64,000 nt of DNA from Rhodomicrobium sp. R_RK_3 (GCF_002198715.1 NZ_MWLK01000021.1:124001-188000), one strand, 5' to 3'; counted from the first letter of the stretch, positions 45,744-55,673 are shown. The notes: generated from the letters alone by a model not told the origin. Made by a program: numbers and translations.

Positions 45744-45830
45744 GAAGAAGGTACTTTCGCCGGCCCGACCAGCCGCATGATGGAACCCGTGCCGGACCGG
45801 CAAGCGGATGCCGGTGAAAGGCTTTCCATA

Positions 45831-46646
45831 TTAAGCGTGACCGCTGCCCTCAATCAAGCGCGCGCACAGCCAGAATTCGCCCTGAATGACGCAGCCTGGC
45901 GCGAGTTCGCCGCGGAGCTGGCGGGTATCGGCGACGACATCGACTGTGCCGCCGAGGATTTTCACCTGCGCCGCATGAAAAACCTGGCCGGTCACGCTGT
46001 TGCGGCGCTGCTCCACCGAGAGCACGCGGCCGGCGAAGAAGGCGCGGGAGGCGGCGGTAAATTCGTCGGCGCTGGGATCGTGGAAGACAGCCGCGGAGCC
46101 GGCCTCGCCGGAGGAGAACAGGCCGCTGGCGAAGAAGCTTTCGGGGGTGAACTGCACCGTCTGGCCGATTTGGGCGCGGGCGAAGGCATCCTCGTCGGGG
46201 AAGACCATGAGGTCATGCGGGAAGGCGGCGATCTGCGCCACGGCCATGAACGGCGTGACGCGATTGGCCCACACGGCGTAATCGACGACGTCGAGCAATG
46301 CCACGGTCGAGCATTGGCGCGGGCGCGGTCCCGGCTCGATCTCGACGAAGACTGCGCCTTCGAAAGCGTTGTCGGTCGGGCGCTGGCGCTTCTTCATGAC
46401 CCTGACGGGCACCCGCCCGCTGCCGCTGAAATAGGGCGTCACCCCGACGATATCGAGCTTCTCGTCTCCGCCGCCGGCCGCCAGATGCACCCAGAGTTCC
46501 GAGCCGCTATCGGAGTGCCAGCGATAGTAATAGCCGGGCGCGCAAGGCTGTGAATAGGCGCCTGTGTCGGGCAGTTTACTCACCATTTCGGCCAGCTCTT
46601 CCGCCGAGCCGGCGTTGAACCCGATGACACTGAAATGATCAGTCAT
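45831..46646 (-). CDS. Conserved hypothetical protein, 271 aa
   Basis: A cytosolic protein with mixed alpha/beta pattern and no transmembrane or export signals. N-terminal FSVIGFNAGSAEELAEMVSK, then YYYRWHSDSGSELWVHLAAG and the middle FPHDLMVFPDEDAFARAQ, are distinctive but not linked to a known family. It appears in Rhizobiales-type genomes as a conserved hypothetical by my recollection of style only; no function is claimed. Confidence 0.72.
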   Translation of the reverse strand: MTDHFSVIGFNAGSAEELAEMVSKLPDTGAYSQPCAPGYYYRWHSDSGSELWVHLAAGGGDEKLDIVGVTPYFSGSGRVPVRVMKKRQRPTDNAFEGAVFVEIEPGPRPRQCSTVALLDVVDYAVWANRVTPFMAVAQIAAFPHDLMVFPDEDAFARAQIGQTVQFTPESFFASGLFSSGEAGSAAVFHDPSADEFTAASRAFFAGRVLSVEQRRNSVTGQVFHAAQVKILGGTVDVVADTRQLRGELAPGCVIQGEFWLCARLIEGSGHA

Positions 46647-46744
46647 CGCCCCGCTTGCCTCTCTCTTACGCCTGAACGCGATGCATTACGCGAACGCCGG
46701 GACTGCCTGGGAGAAGCGCCCTCCGCTTCTCCCAACCCGGAAGC

Positions 46745-47854
46745 TTACGCCGCCAGCGCCTCAAGCTCCTCGATGACGGCCCCGCCCATCTGGGATGTCG
46801 AGACCTTGCGCATGCCGTTCTGCATGATATCGCCCGTCCGCAGGCCCTTATCGAGCACCCGGGCGATAGCCGTGTCGATCATGTCCGCCTCGCGCCCCAT
46901 ATCGAACGAGTAGCGCAGCGCCATGCCGAAGCTGGCGATCGTCGCGATCGGGTTGGCGGCGCCCTGGCCGGCAATGTCGGGCGCGCTGCCGTGGACGGGC
47001 TCGTAAAGCGCCGGCCGCTTGCCGGCCGCATCCGGCGCGCCGAGCGAGGCGGAGGGCAGCATGCCGAGCGAGCCGGTCAGCATCGCCGCGGCGTCCGACA
47101 GGATGTCGCCGAACAGATTGTCGGTGACGATGACGTCGAACTGCTTCGGCGACCGCACGAGCTGCATGGCGCAATTGTCGGCAAGGATGTGGCTCAGCTC
47201 AACATCGGCGTAGTCCTCGCGATGCAGCTTCGTCACCACCTGATTCCAGAGCACGCCGGATTTCATCACATTGCGCTTCTCGGCCGAGGCCACCTTGTTG
47301 CGCCGCTTGCGGGCGAGTTCGAAGGCGACGCGGGCGATGCGGTCGATCTCGCCGGTCGTGTAGACCTGCGTGTCGACGGCGCGCTGCTCGCCGGACTCGA
47401 GCGTGACGATCTCCTTCGGCGCGCCGAAATAGACGCCGCCGGTCAGCTCGCGCACGATCATCATGTCGAGCCCCTCGACCAGTTCGCGCTTCAGAGAGGA
47501 GGCGTCGGCAAGCGCCGGGTAGCAGATGGCGGGGCGCAGATTTGCAAAGAGCTGCATATCCTTGCGCAGGCGCAGCAGCCCGGCCTCGGGGCGCGCATCG
47601 TAAGGCACATTATCCCATTTCGGGCCGCCGACCGCGCCCAGCATGACGGCATCGGCCTTCATCGCCTTGGCCATGGTGGCGTCGGAAATCGCGACGCCGT
47701 GCTCGTCATAGGCACAGCCGCCGACGAGGTCGGTCTCGGTGTTGAAGCGGGCCGCGCCGCGCGCGTTCAGCCATGCGATCACGCGTTCGACTTCACCCAT
47801 AACTTCCGGCCCGATGCCATCGCCTGGCAGGAGCAGCACGTCAAATGTCGGCAT
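46745..47854 (-). CDS. leuB: 3-isopropylmalate dehydrogenase
   Basis: Oxidises and decarboxylates 3-isopropylmalate in leucine synthesis. The 369-residue enzyme has the N-terminal [19 protein letters not shown], the substrate Arg motif ([15 protein letters not shown]), [15 protein letters not shown], the Mg-Asp motif [15 protein letters not shown] and [18 protein letters not shown]. The ATG at 47854 begins the conserved start; the open frame continues to 47902. leuD lies about 7 kb away on the same strand, so the Leu genes are scattered. Confidence 0.96.
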   Translation of the reverse strand: MPTFDVLLLPGDGIGPEVMGEVERVIAWLNARGAARFNTETDLVGGCAYDEHGVAISDATMAKAMKADAVMLGAVGGPKWDNVPYDARPEAGLLRLRKDMQLFANLRPAICYPALADASSLKRELVEGLDMMIVRELTGGVYFGAPKEIVTLESGEQRAVDTQVYTTGEIDRIARVAFELARKRRNKVASAEKRNVMKSGVLWNQVVTKLHREDYADVELSHILADNCAMQLVRSPKQFDVIVTDNLFGDILSDAAAMLTGSLGMLPSASLGAPDAAGKRPALYEPVHGSAPDIAGQGAANPIATIASFGMALRYSFDMGREADMIDTAIARVLDKGLRTGDIMQNGMRKVSTSQMGGAVIEELEALAA

Positions 47855-48011
47855 TGATAACTCTCGGCAGTGGGCGGCGCGGTGACGCCCGGTCGGTCCC
47901 ATTGATTAACCTGTTGCTAATGGGAAACAGAATGATGGGCAAGCCGCAAGCCCGATTTTACGGAAAACCGCCCGGCAACTGTGATCTTGATGCACAGATT
48001 TATGGGCAAAA

Positions 48012-48371
48012 CTACGCCATCAGCCCGGCGCGGCGGCCGACCTCCCAGCAGCTTTTGGCGCAGGCGCGGCAGGCCTCGGCGCAGCGGCGCATCTCGGCGT
48101 CGCCGACGGCGTCGCAGGAGCGCGCGCAGGCTTCGCAGATCGCCGCGCAGGTGGTGCAGACCGAGGCGTGCATTCGCGAGTTTCTGGTCATGAAATCGCC
48201 GCTGGTCTGACAGATCTGGATGCAGTCCACCATCAGCCGGACATGATCCGCCTCGGCGTGCTTGCCGCCTTTTTCGAGGCAATAGTTGAACAGCACGGAT
48301 TGGCAGGTATCGCGGCAGGTCCAGCATTTCTCGATGCAATCCAGCAATGCCGGATCCGTATTGTGATGCAT
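48012..48371 (-). CDS. Four-helix bundle Cys-rich copper-binding protein (Csp-like)
   Basis: A 119-residue protein with Cys regularly spaced on four helices: CIEKCWTCRDTC, YCLE, VDCIQICQTS, CTTCAAICEACARSC and RCAEACRACAKSCWE. Such Csp proteins hold many Cu(I) ions in the core of the bundle. No signal peptide is present, so this is a cytosolic Csp3-type. The ATG at 48371 follows AAGGAG; an upstream extension to 48404 is not needed. Confidence 0.9.
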   Translation of the reverse strand: MHHNTDPALLDCIEKCWTCRDTCQSVLFNYCLEKGGKHAEADHVRLMVDCIQICQTSGDFMTRNSRMHASVCTTCAAICEACARSCDAVGDAEMRRCAEACRACAKSCWEVGRRAGLMA

Positions 48372-48567
48372 CTGGGATTTCTCCTTGGTCGGGTGGCATA
48401 ACAACAGCTCGCGCCGGGGGTTCCGGGCGAATCGCGCGGGGGCGGTTATGACGGGGCGATGCGGTCGGGTGAAGGCGGACGCGGACGCGGCGCCGCTCGC
48501 ATTTACGGATCACCTGCGACGCCTTGGGACGGCCTAAAAGACATGCAAGGTCAGGGCAGGGGCAAAG

Positions 48568-49083
48568 ATGGGAAGAAAGACTCAACTGATGCGGACACGG
48601 ATTTCAAAACTTGCAGCCGCGGCACTGGTCGTCCTCGCGGGAGCTTCGATGGTTTCCTCGTTGGCTCACGCCGACGCCACTCCGCTGTTCAAGAAACTTG
48701 TCGGGAGCTGGCAGGGGGCGGGCGATCTGGTTTTGGAGGACGGCACGCGCGAACAGCTCTCCTGCCGGGGCTATTACGGCCTCAAGTCGGAAGGCAACGG
48801 CCTGTCGATCGTGAGCCTTTGCAGCTCTCCGACCCGGAAATTTGAACTTCGCAGCCTCGTTACCGAGACCGCGACCGGCGTTGCCGGCCAGTGGGAAGAG
48901 CGCACGTTCCATGCCACCGGCGACGTCTCCGGCAGCGCGAGCGGCACGACCATGAACCTGAACTTCTCCGGCACCATCGAAGGGACGATCTCTATCGCGC
49001 TCACGGGTCAGACCCATTCGGTGAACGTGTCCGCCGCCGGTGCGGGGATCAAGGGCATTTCGATTTCGCTCACCCGCGGGTAG
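48568..49083 (+). CDS. Hypothetical exported protein, 171 aa
   Basis: The signal peptide is about residues 1-36 (cut after AHAD). The mature part is strand-rich with a start like ATPLFKKLVGSWQGAGDLVL, which resembles lipocalin-type small barrel proteins, and two Cys that could form a bridge. No family is recognised. A second in-frame ATG lies at 48589. Confidence 0.7.
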   Translation: MGRKTQLMRTRISKLAAAALVVLAGASMVSSLAHADATPLFKKLVGSWQGAGDLVLEDGTREQLSCRGYYGLKSEGNGLSIVSLCSSPTRKFELRSLVTETATGVAGQWEERTFHATGDVSGSASGTTMNLNFSGTIEGTISIALTGQTHSVNVSAAGAGIKGISISLTRG

Positions 49084-49407
49084 GGCGATTTTGCTGCCGG
49101 CATGCTGACCGGCTTCCCGGAGCCCGTGCGCGGGCCCGGGACCTGCGAGGGCGCTCGCTCGCCGGCGAGACGCCGTGACGGTCCGGTCAGGCGAACCTTA
49201 TCGAACAAATCCAGCGTCGTTGGCTGGTTGGCGCAAGTGGCGCGGCCGGGCGGCTGCCGATGTCCCGTCCCGGCCTCAGCGTGGCGAGGAGACGCGGCGA
49301 GCCTTAGCCCGCCATCGCGAAAAACGCATAAGCAAATCGGTTTTTCATATTTAAGGCGTGCCGGTTTGAAGGCTAGCCTGAGGCGGAAACCATGGATTGG
49401 ACCGCGC
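49084..49407. other. 324-bp intergenic region, no gene seen
   Basis: Only a GC-rich inverted segment (around 49119-49142, GAGCCCGTGCGCGGGC) and an AT-rich patch around 49330-49355 that may be the promoter zone of the next gene. The frame of the oxidoreductase stays open here but lacks conserved residues. Confidence 0.35.
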
Positions 49408-50622
49408 ATGACCAAGGCCGCGACGCAGCTTCCCCTGACCGCCGAATCTGCCCAGCTGCAGGCCCTTCTCGCCGGCATCGCGGAGGGCGAGGCCGAGCGG
49501 GAGCGCGAGCGCGTCCTGCCATTCGCGCAGATCGATGCGATCCGGCGGGCGCGGCTCGGCGCTCTGCGGGTGCCGTCCGAACATGGCGGCGGCGGCGCTT
49601 CGCTCAGGGATTTGTTCGAAATCGTGATTCGGCTCGGCGAGGCGGACGCCAATGTCGCGCATATCCTGCGCAACCACTTTTCCTTCGTCGAGCTCTACGC
49701 GCGCTTTCCGGAAGACGCGCCCGGGCGCAGGTGGCGGCAGGCGGTCGCCGAAGGCGCGATCATCGGGCTCGCCAGCGCCGAGCTCGAAAGCCCCAAAGTC
49801 GGCAATGTCGCCCTCGCCACCACGCTGACGCGCGGCGCGGACGGCTATCGGCTCAATGGCGTCAAATATTATAGTACCGGCACGATCTATGCCGATCATG
49901 TCCTTGTCCGCGCCACCGGGCCCGATGATGTTCCCGCATCGGTCGTCATACCGGTGGCGCGGGCAGGGATCGAGGTGCTGGACGATTGGGACGGCGCGGG
50001 ACAGCGCCTGACCGGCACCGGGACGACGCGCTTCTCCGACGTGCATGTCCATGAGGGGGAGGTGGTCTTCGACGGCGCGGAAATCGGCTTCGGCCGAGCC
50101 TATTACAACACCCACGCCCAGCTCTATCTCACTGCCGTCAATGCGGGCATTCTGCGCGCCGTCCTGCGCGATGCGACGGAACTCGTCCGCAGCCGAGAGC
50201 GGAGTTTCTACTACGCTCCCGCCGAGCGCCCGGCCGACGATCCGATCCTGCAGCAGGTGATCGGTCAGATCGCCAGCAACGCGTTCGCCGCCGAGACCGT
50301 GGTGCTCGCCGCCGCCGAGGCGCTGGGGCGGGCGGGCGAAGCCCGCGAGCGGGGCGATCCGGCCGCCGCCGTCGCGCTCGATGCGGAGGCCGCCTTGCGC
50401 GCGGCCCAGGCCAAGGTCGTGGTGGATGAACTCGCTATTCGCAGCGGCGGGTTGCTCTTCGATGTCGGGGGCGCCTCGGCGACCAAGCGCTCGCTCAATC
50501 TGGACCGGCATTGGCGCAATGCCCGCACGCTCGCCACGCACAACCCGTCGAGCTACAAGGCCCGCGCTATCGGAGACCTCGCCGTCAACGGCACGCCGTT
50601 GCCTTCGAAAGGATTTTTCTGA
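49408..50622 (+). CDS. Acyl-CoA dehydrogenase-like flavoprotein (SfnB/DszC-type)
   Basis: The 404-residue protein has the acyl-CoA dehydrogenase fold, but the shape of its N-terminal (RARLGALRVPSEHGGGGASL), central (IIGLASAELESPKVG, YYSTGTIYADHVLVRA) and C-terminal (LFDVGGASATKRSLNLDRHW) parts matches the SfnB/DszC subgroup. Members are FMNH2- or FAD-using monooxygenases in sulfone and other organosulfur use. The convergent sulfonate-transporter block just beyond supports a sulfur role. It stands alone on its strand. Confidence 0.8.
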   Translation: MTKAATQLPLTAESAQLQALLAGIAEGEAERERERVLPFAQIDAIRRARLGALRVPSEHGGGGASLRDLFEIVIRLGEADANVAHILRNHFSFVELYARFPEDAPGRRWRQAVAEGAIIGLASAELESPKVGNVALATTLTRGADGYRLNGVKYYSTGTIYADHVLVRATGPDDVPASVVIPVARAGIEVLDDWDGAGQRLTGTGTTRFSDVHVHEGEVVFDGAEIGFGRAYYNTHAQLYLTAVNAGILRAVLRDATELVRSRERSFYYAPAERPADDPILQQVIGQIASNAFAAETVVLAAAEALGRAGEARERGDPAAAVALDAEAALRAAQAKVVVDELAIRSGGLLFDVGGASATKRSLNLDRHWRNARTLATHNPSSYKARAIGDLAVNGTPLPSKGFF

Positions 50623-50659
50623 GCCGCGGCGCCCGAAGGTGCGGCGGCCCAGAATTTGC

Positions 50660-51442
50660 CTAAGCCGATTGCCCGAGCAGCTTCACGAATGTGTCCGAGG
50701 AGATCACCGGGGCGAAGAAATTGTTAATGCGCTCGAGCGCTGGGGCGAGCTGGGCCGGCTTCTGCGTGCCGGTTGCGTCGCCGATAACGATCGGCAGATA
50801 GCCGTTGTCCCGGGCGGCGCGGGCATTGCCCTCGATGCACAAGTCTGTGTGGATGCCGGTCAGCACGATGACCTCGACGCGCTTGCGGGCGAGTTCCAGC
50901 GGCAATTGCGTGCCGGCGAAGGCGGTCTGCAGCGCCAGCTCGTTGAATTCGAGATCGCCGGGGCGGACCAGCGCCTTGAGTTCATCGACCAGCTCATTGT
51001 CCGCCTTCTTCTTCTCGGGCGAAAAATTCAGGCCCTCGACCCAGGTCTCATATTGCACCTTGTCGAATTCCGACTGCGGGTAGGTCTCACGGAACACGGC
51101 ATAGCCGACCCAGCTAAAGGAGACGAAATTCTGTGCCTTGCGGGCGGCCTGCGCGACTTTGACCGTGGCGGGCAGGCTGCCGCGCTCCCAATGGCGCTCG
51201 CCGGCCTGCGCGCCCCAGTCGCGGTAGAGCGAATTGTTCTGGCTGACCGAGACGAAGGCGGCGCGCTTTTGCAGGATCTTGGCCAGATCGAGCCTCTTCC
51301 ATTGCGGCGCCAGCTCGGGAATGGCGGCGAGTTCGTCGCCGGTGGATTTGGCCTGCGCGGCGGCGGCGTTGGCGAGGCCAAGGGCGGCCAGCGAACCAGC
51401 GGTGCCGGCAAGGAACGCGCGGCGCGATGGGGTGGTTGTCAT
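50660..51442 (-). CDS. Tat-exported isochorismatase-like cysteine hydrolase with altered catalytic residues
   Basis: The 260-residue protein begins with a twin-Arg signal, PSRRAFLAGTAGS, so it is exported folded. The isochorismatase-like core keeps the active-site Cys in LTGIHTDLCIEGNARAARDN. The Asp of the usual V-I-D-x-Q motif is Ser here (FVSVSQNN), and the Lys expected before the SAF.GT region is not at its place (GDLEFNELALQTAFAGTQL). It may be inactive or a divergent hydrolase. It lies downstream of tauC across a 296-bp AT-rich gap on the same strand. Confidence 0.75.
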   Translation of the reverse strand: MTTTPSRRAFLAGTAGSLAALGLANAAAAQAKSTGDELAAIPELAPQWKRLDLAKILQKRAAFVSVSQNNSLYRDWGAQAGERHWERGSLPATVKVAQAARKAQNFVSFSWVGYAVFRETYPQSEFDKVQYETWVEGLNFSPEKKKADNELVDELKALVRPGDLEFNELALQTAFAGTQLPLELARKRVEVIVLTGIHTDLCIEGNARAARDNGYLPIVIGDATGTQKPAQLAPALERINNFFAPVISSDTFVKLLGQSA

Positions 51443-51738
51443 GGATCATTCCTCCTGGCCGCGCTGCCAGCGCTGCCGATGTTGCGGCCGGGTTGAGCCA
51501 CGAGCAGAACGCTCACCACTTCCCGGTCTGCAAAATCATAGGCTCAGTTTTCCGCGCTCCAAAAGAAGTAATTCTGCAATGTAAATTCAAATATCCGCAA
51601 AAAAACTGCAGTTTGCTTGTTATTCCATCCGACGTTATTTAACTTTATCAGGAATTTTACAACGTCGCGCGTTCATAATTGCGAATTGATGTTGCCGTCG
51701 TTTGTACAGCTATGCCCGACATCATTACGGCGGCCGCG

Positions 51739-52632
51739 CTAAACCCTTCCTTTCCAGGGGACGGCCCAGCGCTCGATCAGCCGCATCACCAGCTCGAAAG
51801 CCGTGGCGACGAGGCCTATGGCGAGTATGCCGAGCACCACGACGTCGGTGCGCAGGAAATTGGAGGCGTTGTAGACCATCTTCCCGAGCCCGGCGTCGGC
51901 GGCGACCATTTCGGCTGCGACCAGCGTTGTCCAGCCGACGCCCATGCCGATCCGCAGGCCCACCAGAATGTCCGGCAGCGCCGCAGGCAGCACGACGTAG
52001 CGGACGAGTTGCCGGCGGCTCGCCCCCATCGACAGTGCCGCCTGGATCTGCTCCTGTGCGACCGACCGGGCGCCCGCCCGCGCCGAGAGCGCGACCGGCG
52101 CGAGGATGGCGAGGAAGAGCAGCAGCACCTTGGCCAGTTCGCCGATGCCGAACCAGATGATCATCAGCGGCAGATAGGCGAGCGGCGGCAGCGGCCGGTA
52201 GAATTCGATGAACGGGTCGAACAGGCCGCGCGCCGCCGGGCTGACGCTCATGCCGATGCCGAGCGGGATGCCGACAATGACGGCGAGCGCGAAGGCGGTG
52301 AAGACGCGGGCAAGGCTCGCCGCGAAATGGCTGAGCAAAGTGTGATTGTCGAGTTCGCCGCTCATGGCCTGACGGAAGGCGAACCAGATCGATTCCGGCT
52401 TGGGCAGGAATAACGGCTTCAGCAGCGGCAGCTCGACCGGCAGCGTCCCGCCCCACGGCAGCCAGATTGCGAAGGAGAGGTTGCGCGTCAGCAGCCACCA
52501 CAGCGCGCCGGCTCCGATGAGGGCAACGATGCTGTAGGCGAGGCCCGAGCCTTCGCCGAGCTGGCGGTAGCGGCTGGTCTTCCGGGCATGGCCGCGCGCG
52601 GGCGCCGGGCGCCGTCCGGCCGGGTCAAGCAT
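51739..52632 (-). CDS. tauC: Sulfonate/taurine ABC transporter permease (TauC/SsuC-like)
   Basis: A 297-residue permease with six membrane segments and the EAA-type loop ([20 protein letters not shown]). Together with the ATPase and binding protein it imports taurine or other alkylsulfonates. The start overlaps the ATPase stop by 8 bp. The N-terminus (about 45 residues) is basic and hydrophilic. Confidence 0.87.
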   Translation of the reverse strand: MLDPAGRRPAPARGHARKTSRYRQLGEGSGLAYSIVALIGAGALWWLLTRNLSFAIWLPWGGTLPVELPLLKPLFLPKPESIWFAFRQAMSGELDNHTLLSHFAASLARVFTAFALAVIVGIPLGIGMSVSPAARGLFDPFIEFYRPLPPLAYLPLMIIWFGIGELAKVLLLFLAILAPVALSARAGARSVAQEQIQAALSMGASRRQLVRYVVLPAALPDILVGLRIGMGVGWTTLVAAEMVAADAGLGKMVYNASNFLRTDVVVLGILAIGLVATAFELVMRLIERWAVPWKGRV

Positions 52633-53422
52633 CGGCGGAGGCTCCCTGGCCGTTGCGCTGCTGGATGTCGGCCAGCACCTGTTCGCGAATGGCGATGAAT
52701 TCGGGATGCGACTTGACCGCCCGCGCGTCGCCGCCCGCCAGATAGCGGCGGCAGAAATCGAGCTGATAGGTCTTCTCGATCTTGCCGGGCCGGGGCGTCA
52801 TGACGATCAGCTTGGTGGCCAGGAACAGCGCTTCCTCGACCGAATGGGTGATGAAGAAGATGATCTTGCCGGTGCGGTCCCAGACGTTCAGGATCAGCTC
52901 CTGAAGCTGCTCGCGGGTCAGGGCGTCGAGGCTGCCGAGCGGTTCGTCCATCAGCAGCACATCCGGGTCGGAGGCGAGCGCCCTGGCGATGCCGACGCGC
53001 TGCTGCATGCCGCCTGACAGCTCGTAGATCATCTTGCGCTCGAACCCCGCGAGGCCGACCAGCCGCAGCTTTTCGGCGGCGATGTCCTGGCGCTCGGCGC
53101 GGGGGAGGCCCCGCATTTTCAGGGCGAAGGCGACATTGTCGGCGACGTCGAGCCAGGGCATCAGCGCATGGCGCTGGAACACCACGCCCCGGTCGGCGCC
53201 CGGCCCATGCAGCTCGCGGCCATGCAGGCGGACGATGCCCTCAGAGGGCGCGAGAAAGCCGGCGATGACGGAGAGCAGCGTGGTCTTGCCGCAGCCGGAG
53301 GCGCCGAGAGCCACGACGAAATCGCGGTCCTCGATGGAAAGATCGACAGCCGAAAGCGCCTCGACGATGCCGGAGGCGCTTTGGTAGCGGACGGAGAGAC
53401 CGGTGATGTCGAGCGCTGGCAA
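52625..53422 (-). CDS. tauB: Sulfonate/taurine ABC transporter ATP-binding protein (TauB/SsuB-like)
   Basis: A 265-residue ATPase: Walker [13 protein letters not shown], signature [15 protein letters not shown], Walker [14 protein letters not shown] and the H-loop [13 protein letters not shown], the pattern of the nitrate/sulfonate/taurine family. It energises the permease of the next gene. The binding-protein gene is separated by 227 bp that hold REP-like hairpins. Confidence 0.9.
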   Translation of the reverse strand: MPALDITGLSVRYQSASGIVEALSAVDLSIEDRDFVVALGASGCGKTTLLSVIAGFLAPSEGIVRLHGRELHGPGADRGVVFQRHALMPWLDVADNVAFALKMRGLPRAERQDIAAEKLRLVGLAGFERKMIYELSGGMQQRVGIARALASDPDVLLMDEPLGSLDALTREQLQELILNVWDRTGKIIFFITHSVEEALFLATKLIVMTPRPGKIEKTYQLDFCRRYLAGGDARAVKSHPEFIAIREQVLADIQQRNGQGASADA

Positions 53423-53500
53423 GGGCTTCCTTTCGGAGAGAACGGACGAAGCATTAGAGCCTGCGCAAGCGGCTCCCCCTTACCCGGTCGCTTCGCGCCC

Positions 53501-53591
53501 GCCCTCTCCCACGAGGGGAGAGGGCTGAAAAACGAGAGGCGGCCCGCTTGCCCTCTCCCCTCGAGAGAGAGGGCTCCCGCCGCAAGGCGGG
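53501..53591. repeat. REP-like hairpin cluster (family B) inside the tau operon
   Basis: Three hairpins in a row: GCCCTCTCCC/GGGAGAGGGC (53501-53525), GCCCTCTC/GAGAGGGC (53550-53574) and CCCGCC/GGCGGG (53576-53591). They sit between the binding-protein stop and the ATPase start. A related unit is at 54895. Confidence 0.8.
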
Positions 53592-53649
53592 TGGGTGAGG
53601 GGGCCTTTTTTGCAGCATCAATTGTGCCTGAGGTCTTCGCCCCCGCAAT

Positions 53650-54651
53650 CTATTTCGCGGCAGCGGCGGCGAACTCCGGGTTGACGAACTTGCCGAAATC
53701 CGCCGGGATGTCGGTGATCCGGCCCTGCTCCTTCAAGAACACCGCCGTATTGGCCAGCGCCTTGGCGACGCCGGACTCCTTGCCGCCGCCGAGCCACGCA
53801 TCGCTCGCCTGCTCTGCGGGCGTCGGGAAGGCGTAATCTGCGAGCGTCGCCGGCACCGTCTCGGGCGAGCCGCCGACGGTCTTGGCGATGGCCTTCACCT
53901 CTTCGGACTCCTTGGTGTATTTGTCTTTGCCGGCCTTATAGGCTTCGTTCGCCTTGGCGATTTCCTTGACCAGCGCGGTGACAAAGGCCTTGTTCTTCTC
54001 CGCCCAGACCCGGTCGACGATGATGGCGTCGAAAGTCGGCGCGCCCTGCTTGGCGACATCGGCCGCCGAGAGCACGACCTTGCCATTCGCCTTCACCTTG
54101 GACAGCACCGGGTCCCAGATGAAGGTCGCGTCGATGTCCCCGCGCTCCCAGGCCGCCGCGATCTCGGCGGGGCGCAGATTGACGGTCTGCACATCGCCGG
54201 GCGAGACGCCGGCCTTCTTCAGCGCGAACAGCAATTGATAATGGGCGGTCGAGACGAAGGGCGTCGCGACCTTCTTGCCCTTCAAGTCAGCCAGCGCGCC
54301 GATGCCGGAGCCGTTGCGGGCGACGAGTTGCTCGGCATTGTTGATGTCGTCGAGGATCCAGATCACCTGCACGTCGAGCCCTTGCGCCGCCGCCGTCGCC
54401 GCCGGGCTGGAGCCGACCTCGCCGATGGGAAGGTCGCCCGAGGCAAAGGCGCGGATGACATCGCCGCCGCCGCCGAACTGCTTCCAGGTGATCTTGGTGC
54501 CGGTCGCCTTCTCGACGGCTCCCGCCGCCTGCGCGACCCGGAAGGGAACGACCATGTCCTGATAGCCGAAGGTGACCTCCTTCGTCTGCGCCTGGGCGGC
54601 GCCCGTCGCGCCAAGCCCGAGAGAAAGCGCCAATAGCCAGAGTTTCCGCAT
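53650..54651 (-). CDS. tauA: Sulfonate/taurine ABC transporter substrate-binding protein (TauA-like)
   Basis: A 333-residue periplasmic protein. The signal peptide (about 1-21) is cut after AAQAQ. The fold marks are KEVTFGYQDMVVPFRVAQAAG, GDVIRAFASGDLPIGEVGSS and AWERGDIDATFIWDPVLSKV, typical of the taurine/nitrate binding family. The ATG at 54651 is chosen since the frame beyond (to 54726) is not conserved. First gene of tauA-tauB-tauC. Confidence 0.92.
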   Translation of the reverse strand: MRKLWLLALSLGLGATGAAQAQTKEVTFGYQDMVVPFRVAQAAGAVEKATGTKITWKQFGGGGDVIRAFASGDLPIGEVGSSPAATAAAQGLDVQVIWILDDINNAEQLVARNGSGIGALADLKGKKVATPFVSTAHYQLLFALKKAGVSPGDVQTVNLRPAEIAAAWERGDIDATFIWDPVLSKVKANGKVVLSAADVAKQGAPTFDAIIVDRVWAEKNKAFVTALVKEIAKANEAYKAGKDKYTKESEEVKAIAKTVGGSPETVPATLADYAFPTPAEQASDAWLGGGKESGVAKALANTAVFLKEQGRITDIPADFGKFVNPEFAAAAAK

Positions 54652-54984
54652 AGTTTCCGCCCCAGTCTTGCATTTGCGTGGAAGACCATCCGCCGCGCCC
54701 CAATGGACGCGGCGCCTCATACCCACGCTATGCTAAGCGCAAAGGCGCCTGGCTCTAACAACAAAGAACCGATAAGCTTATAAAAATAGACCCGGTACGG
54801 GCGCAACCATTGCGGCTCCGCGAGCGTTTCGGCGGTTGCTTGGTTGCAAGCGCTCAGGAGGGGGAGGCTGTTGTGCGTCCGACGAACGTTTCGCGCCCTC
54901 TCCCGTTGCGAGAGAGGGCGCCGCGCGAAGGCGGGTGGGTGAACGGGCTTAGCCAGGTCGCGGCCCGCCGAGACGGCTGACCGA
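54652..54984. other. 333-bp intergenic region upstream of tauA
   Basis: It holds the tauA promoter zone (AT-rich around 54745-54790) and a REP-like unit at 54895. No gene is seen. The leuD gene on the other side ends at 54985 and reads in the same direction. Confidence 0.5.
54895..54946. repeat. REP-like hairpin (family B), second unit
   Basis: GCCCTCTC with GAGAGGGC around a 9-nt loop (54895-54919), followed by the shared tail GCGAAGGCGGGTGGGTGAAC seen also after the hairpins in the tau operon. Confidence 0.75.
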
Positions 54985-55590
54985 TCAGCCCCAAGGCCGC
55001 GCGGCGTGGGCCTTGGTCTCGTAATCTGCGATGCTGTCCTGCTTGGTGAGGGTCAGGCCGATATCGTCGAGGCCCTCCACCAGACATTTCTTGCGGAACG
55101 GATCGATGTCGAAATGGATGACGCCGCCATCCGGGCCGTGGATCTCCTGCGCCTCAAGGTCGACGGTAAGCGTGGCATTGGAGCCGCGCGAGGCGTCATC
55201 CATCAGCTTGTCGATCTCCGATTGCGGCAGGGCGATCGGCAGGATGCCGTTCTTGAAGCAGTTGTTGTAAAAGATGTCGGCAAAGCTCGGCGCGATCACG
55301 CATTTGATGCCGAAATCGAGCAGCGCCCAGGGGGCGTGCTCGCGGCTCGAGCCGCAGCCGAAATTGGCGCCGGTGACGAGGATCTTGGCCTTGCGGTAGG
55401 CCGGCCGGTTCAGCACGAATTCAGGCACTTCGGTGCCGTTCGTATCGAAACGCATCTCGTGGAAGAGGTTGGCGCCGAGGCCGGTGCGCTTGATCGTCTT
55501 CAAAAACTGTTTCGGGATGATCATATCGGTGTCGATATTGAGCATCGGCAAGGGCGCGGCGACGCCCGTCAATTCGGTGAATTTATCCAT
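54985..55590 (-). CDS. leuD: 3-isopropylmalate dehydratase small subunit
   Basis: With LeuC (not in the window) this subunit isomerises 2- to 3-isopropylmalate. The 201-residue protein has the starts [20 protein letters not shown] and the swivelling-domain motif [20 protein letters not shown]. Length is typical. leuB lies 7 kb away. Confidence 0.96.
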   Translation of the reverse strand: MDKFTELTGVAAPLPMLNIDTDMIIPKQFLKTIKRTGLGANLFHEMRFDTNGTEVPEFVLNRPAYRKAKILVTGANFGCGSSREHAPWALLDFGIKCVIAPSFADIFYNNCFKNGILPIALPQSEIDKLMDDASRGSNATLTVDLEAQEIHGPDGGVIHFDIDPFRKKCLVEGLDDIGLTLTKQDSIADYETKAHAARPWG

Positions 55591-55673
55591 CGGTCAAGCC
55601 CTTCGGGATTGATTTGACGTGTATATTGACCGGAATCTGCCCCGCTGCAACCCCATTGCGCCGCCCGCGCGCC

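Noticed and set aside
53501-53591. CRISPR array
   Set aside because: The hairpins are palindromes of varied length with no regular spacers; a REP-like cluster fits better.
46745-55590. A leucine operon
   Set aside because: leuB and leuD are on the same strand but about 7 kb and many genes apart; leuC is not in the window.
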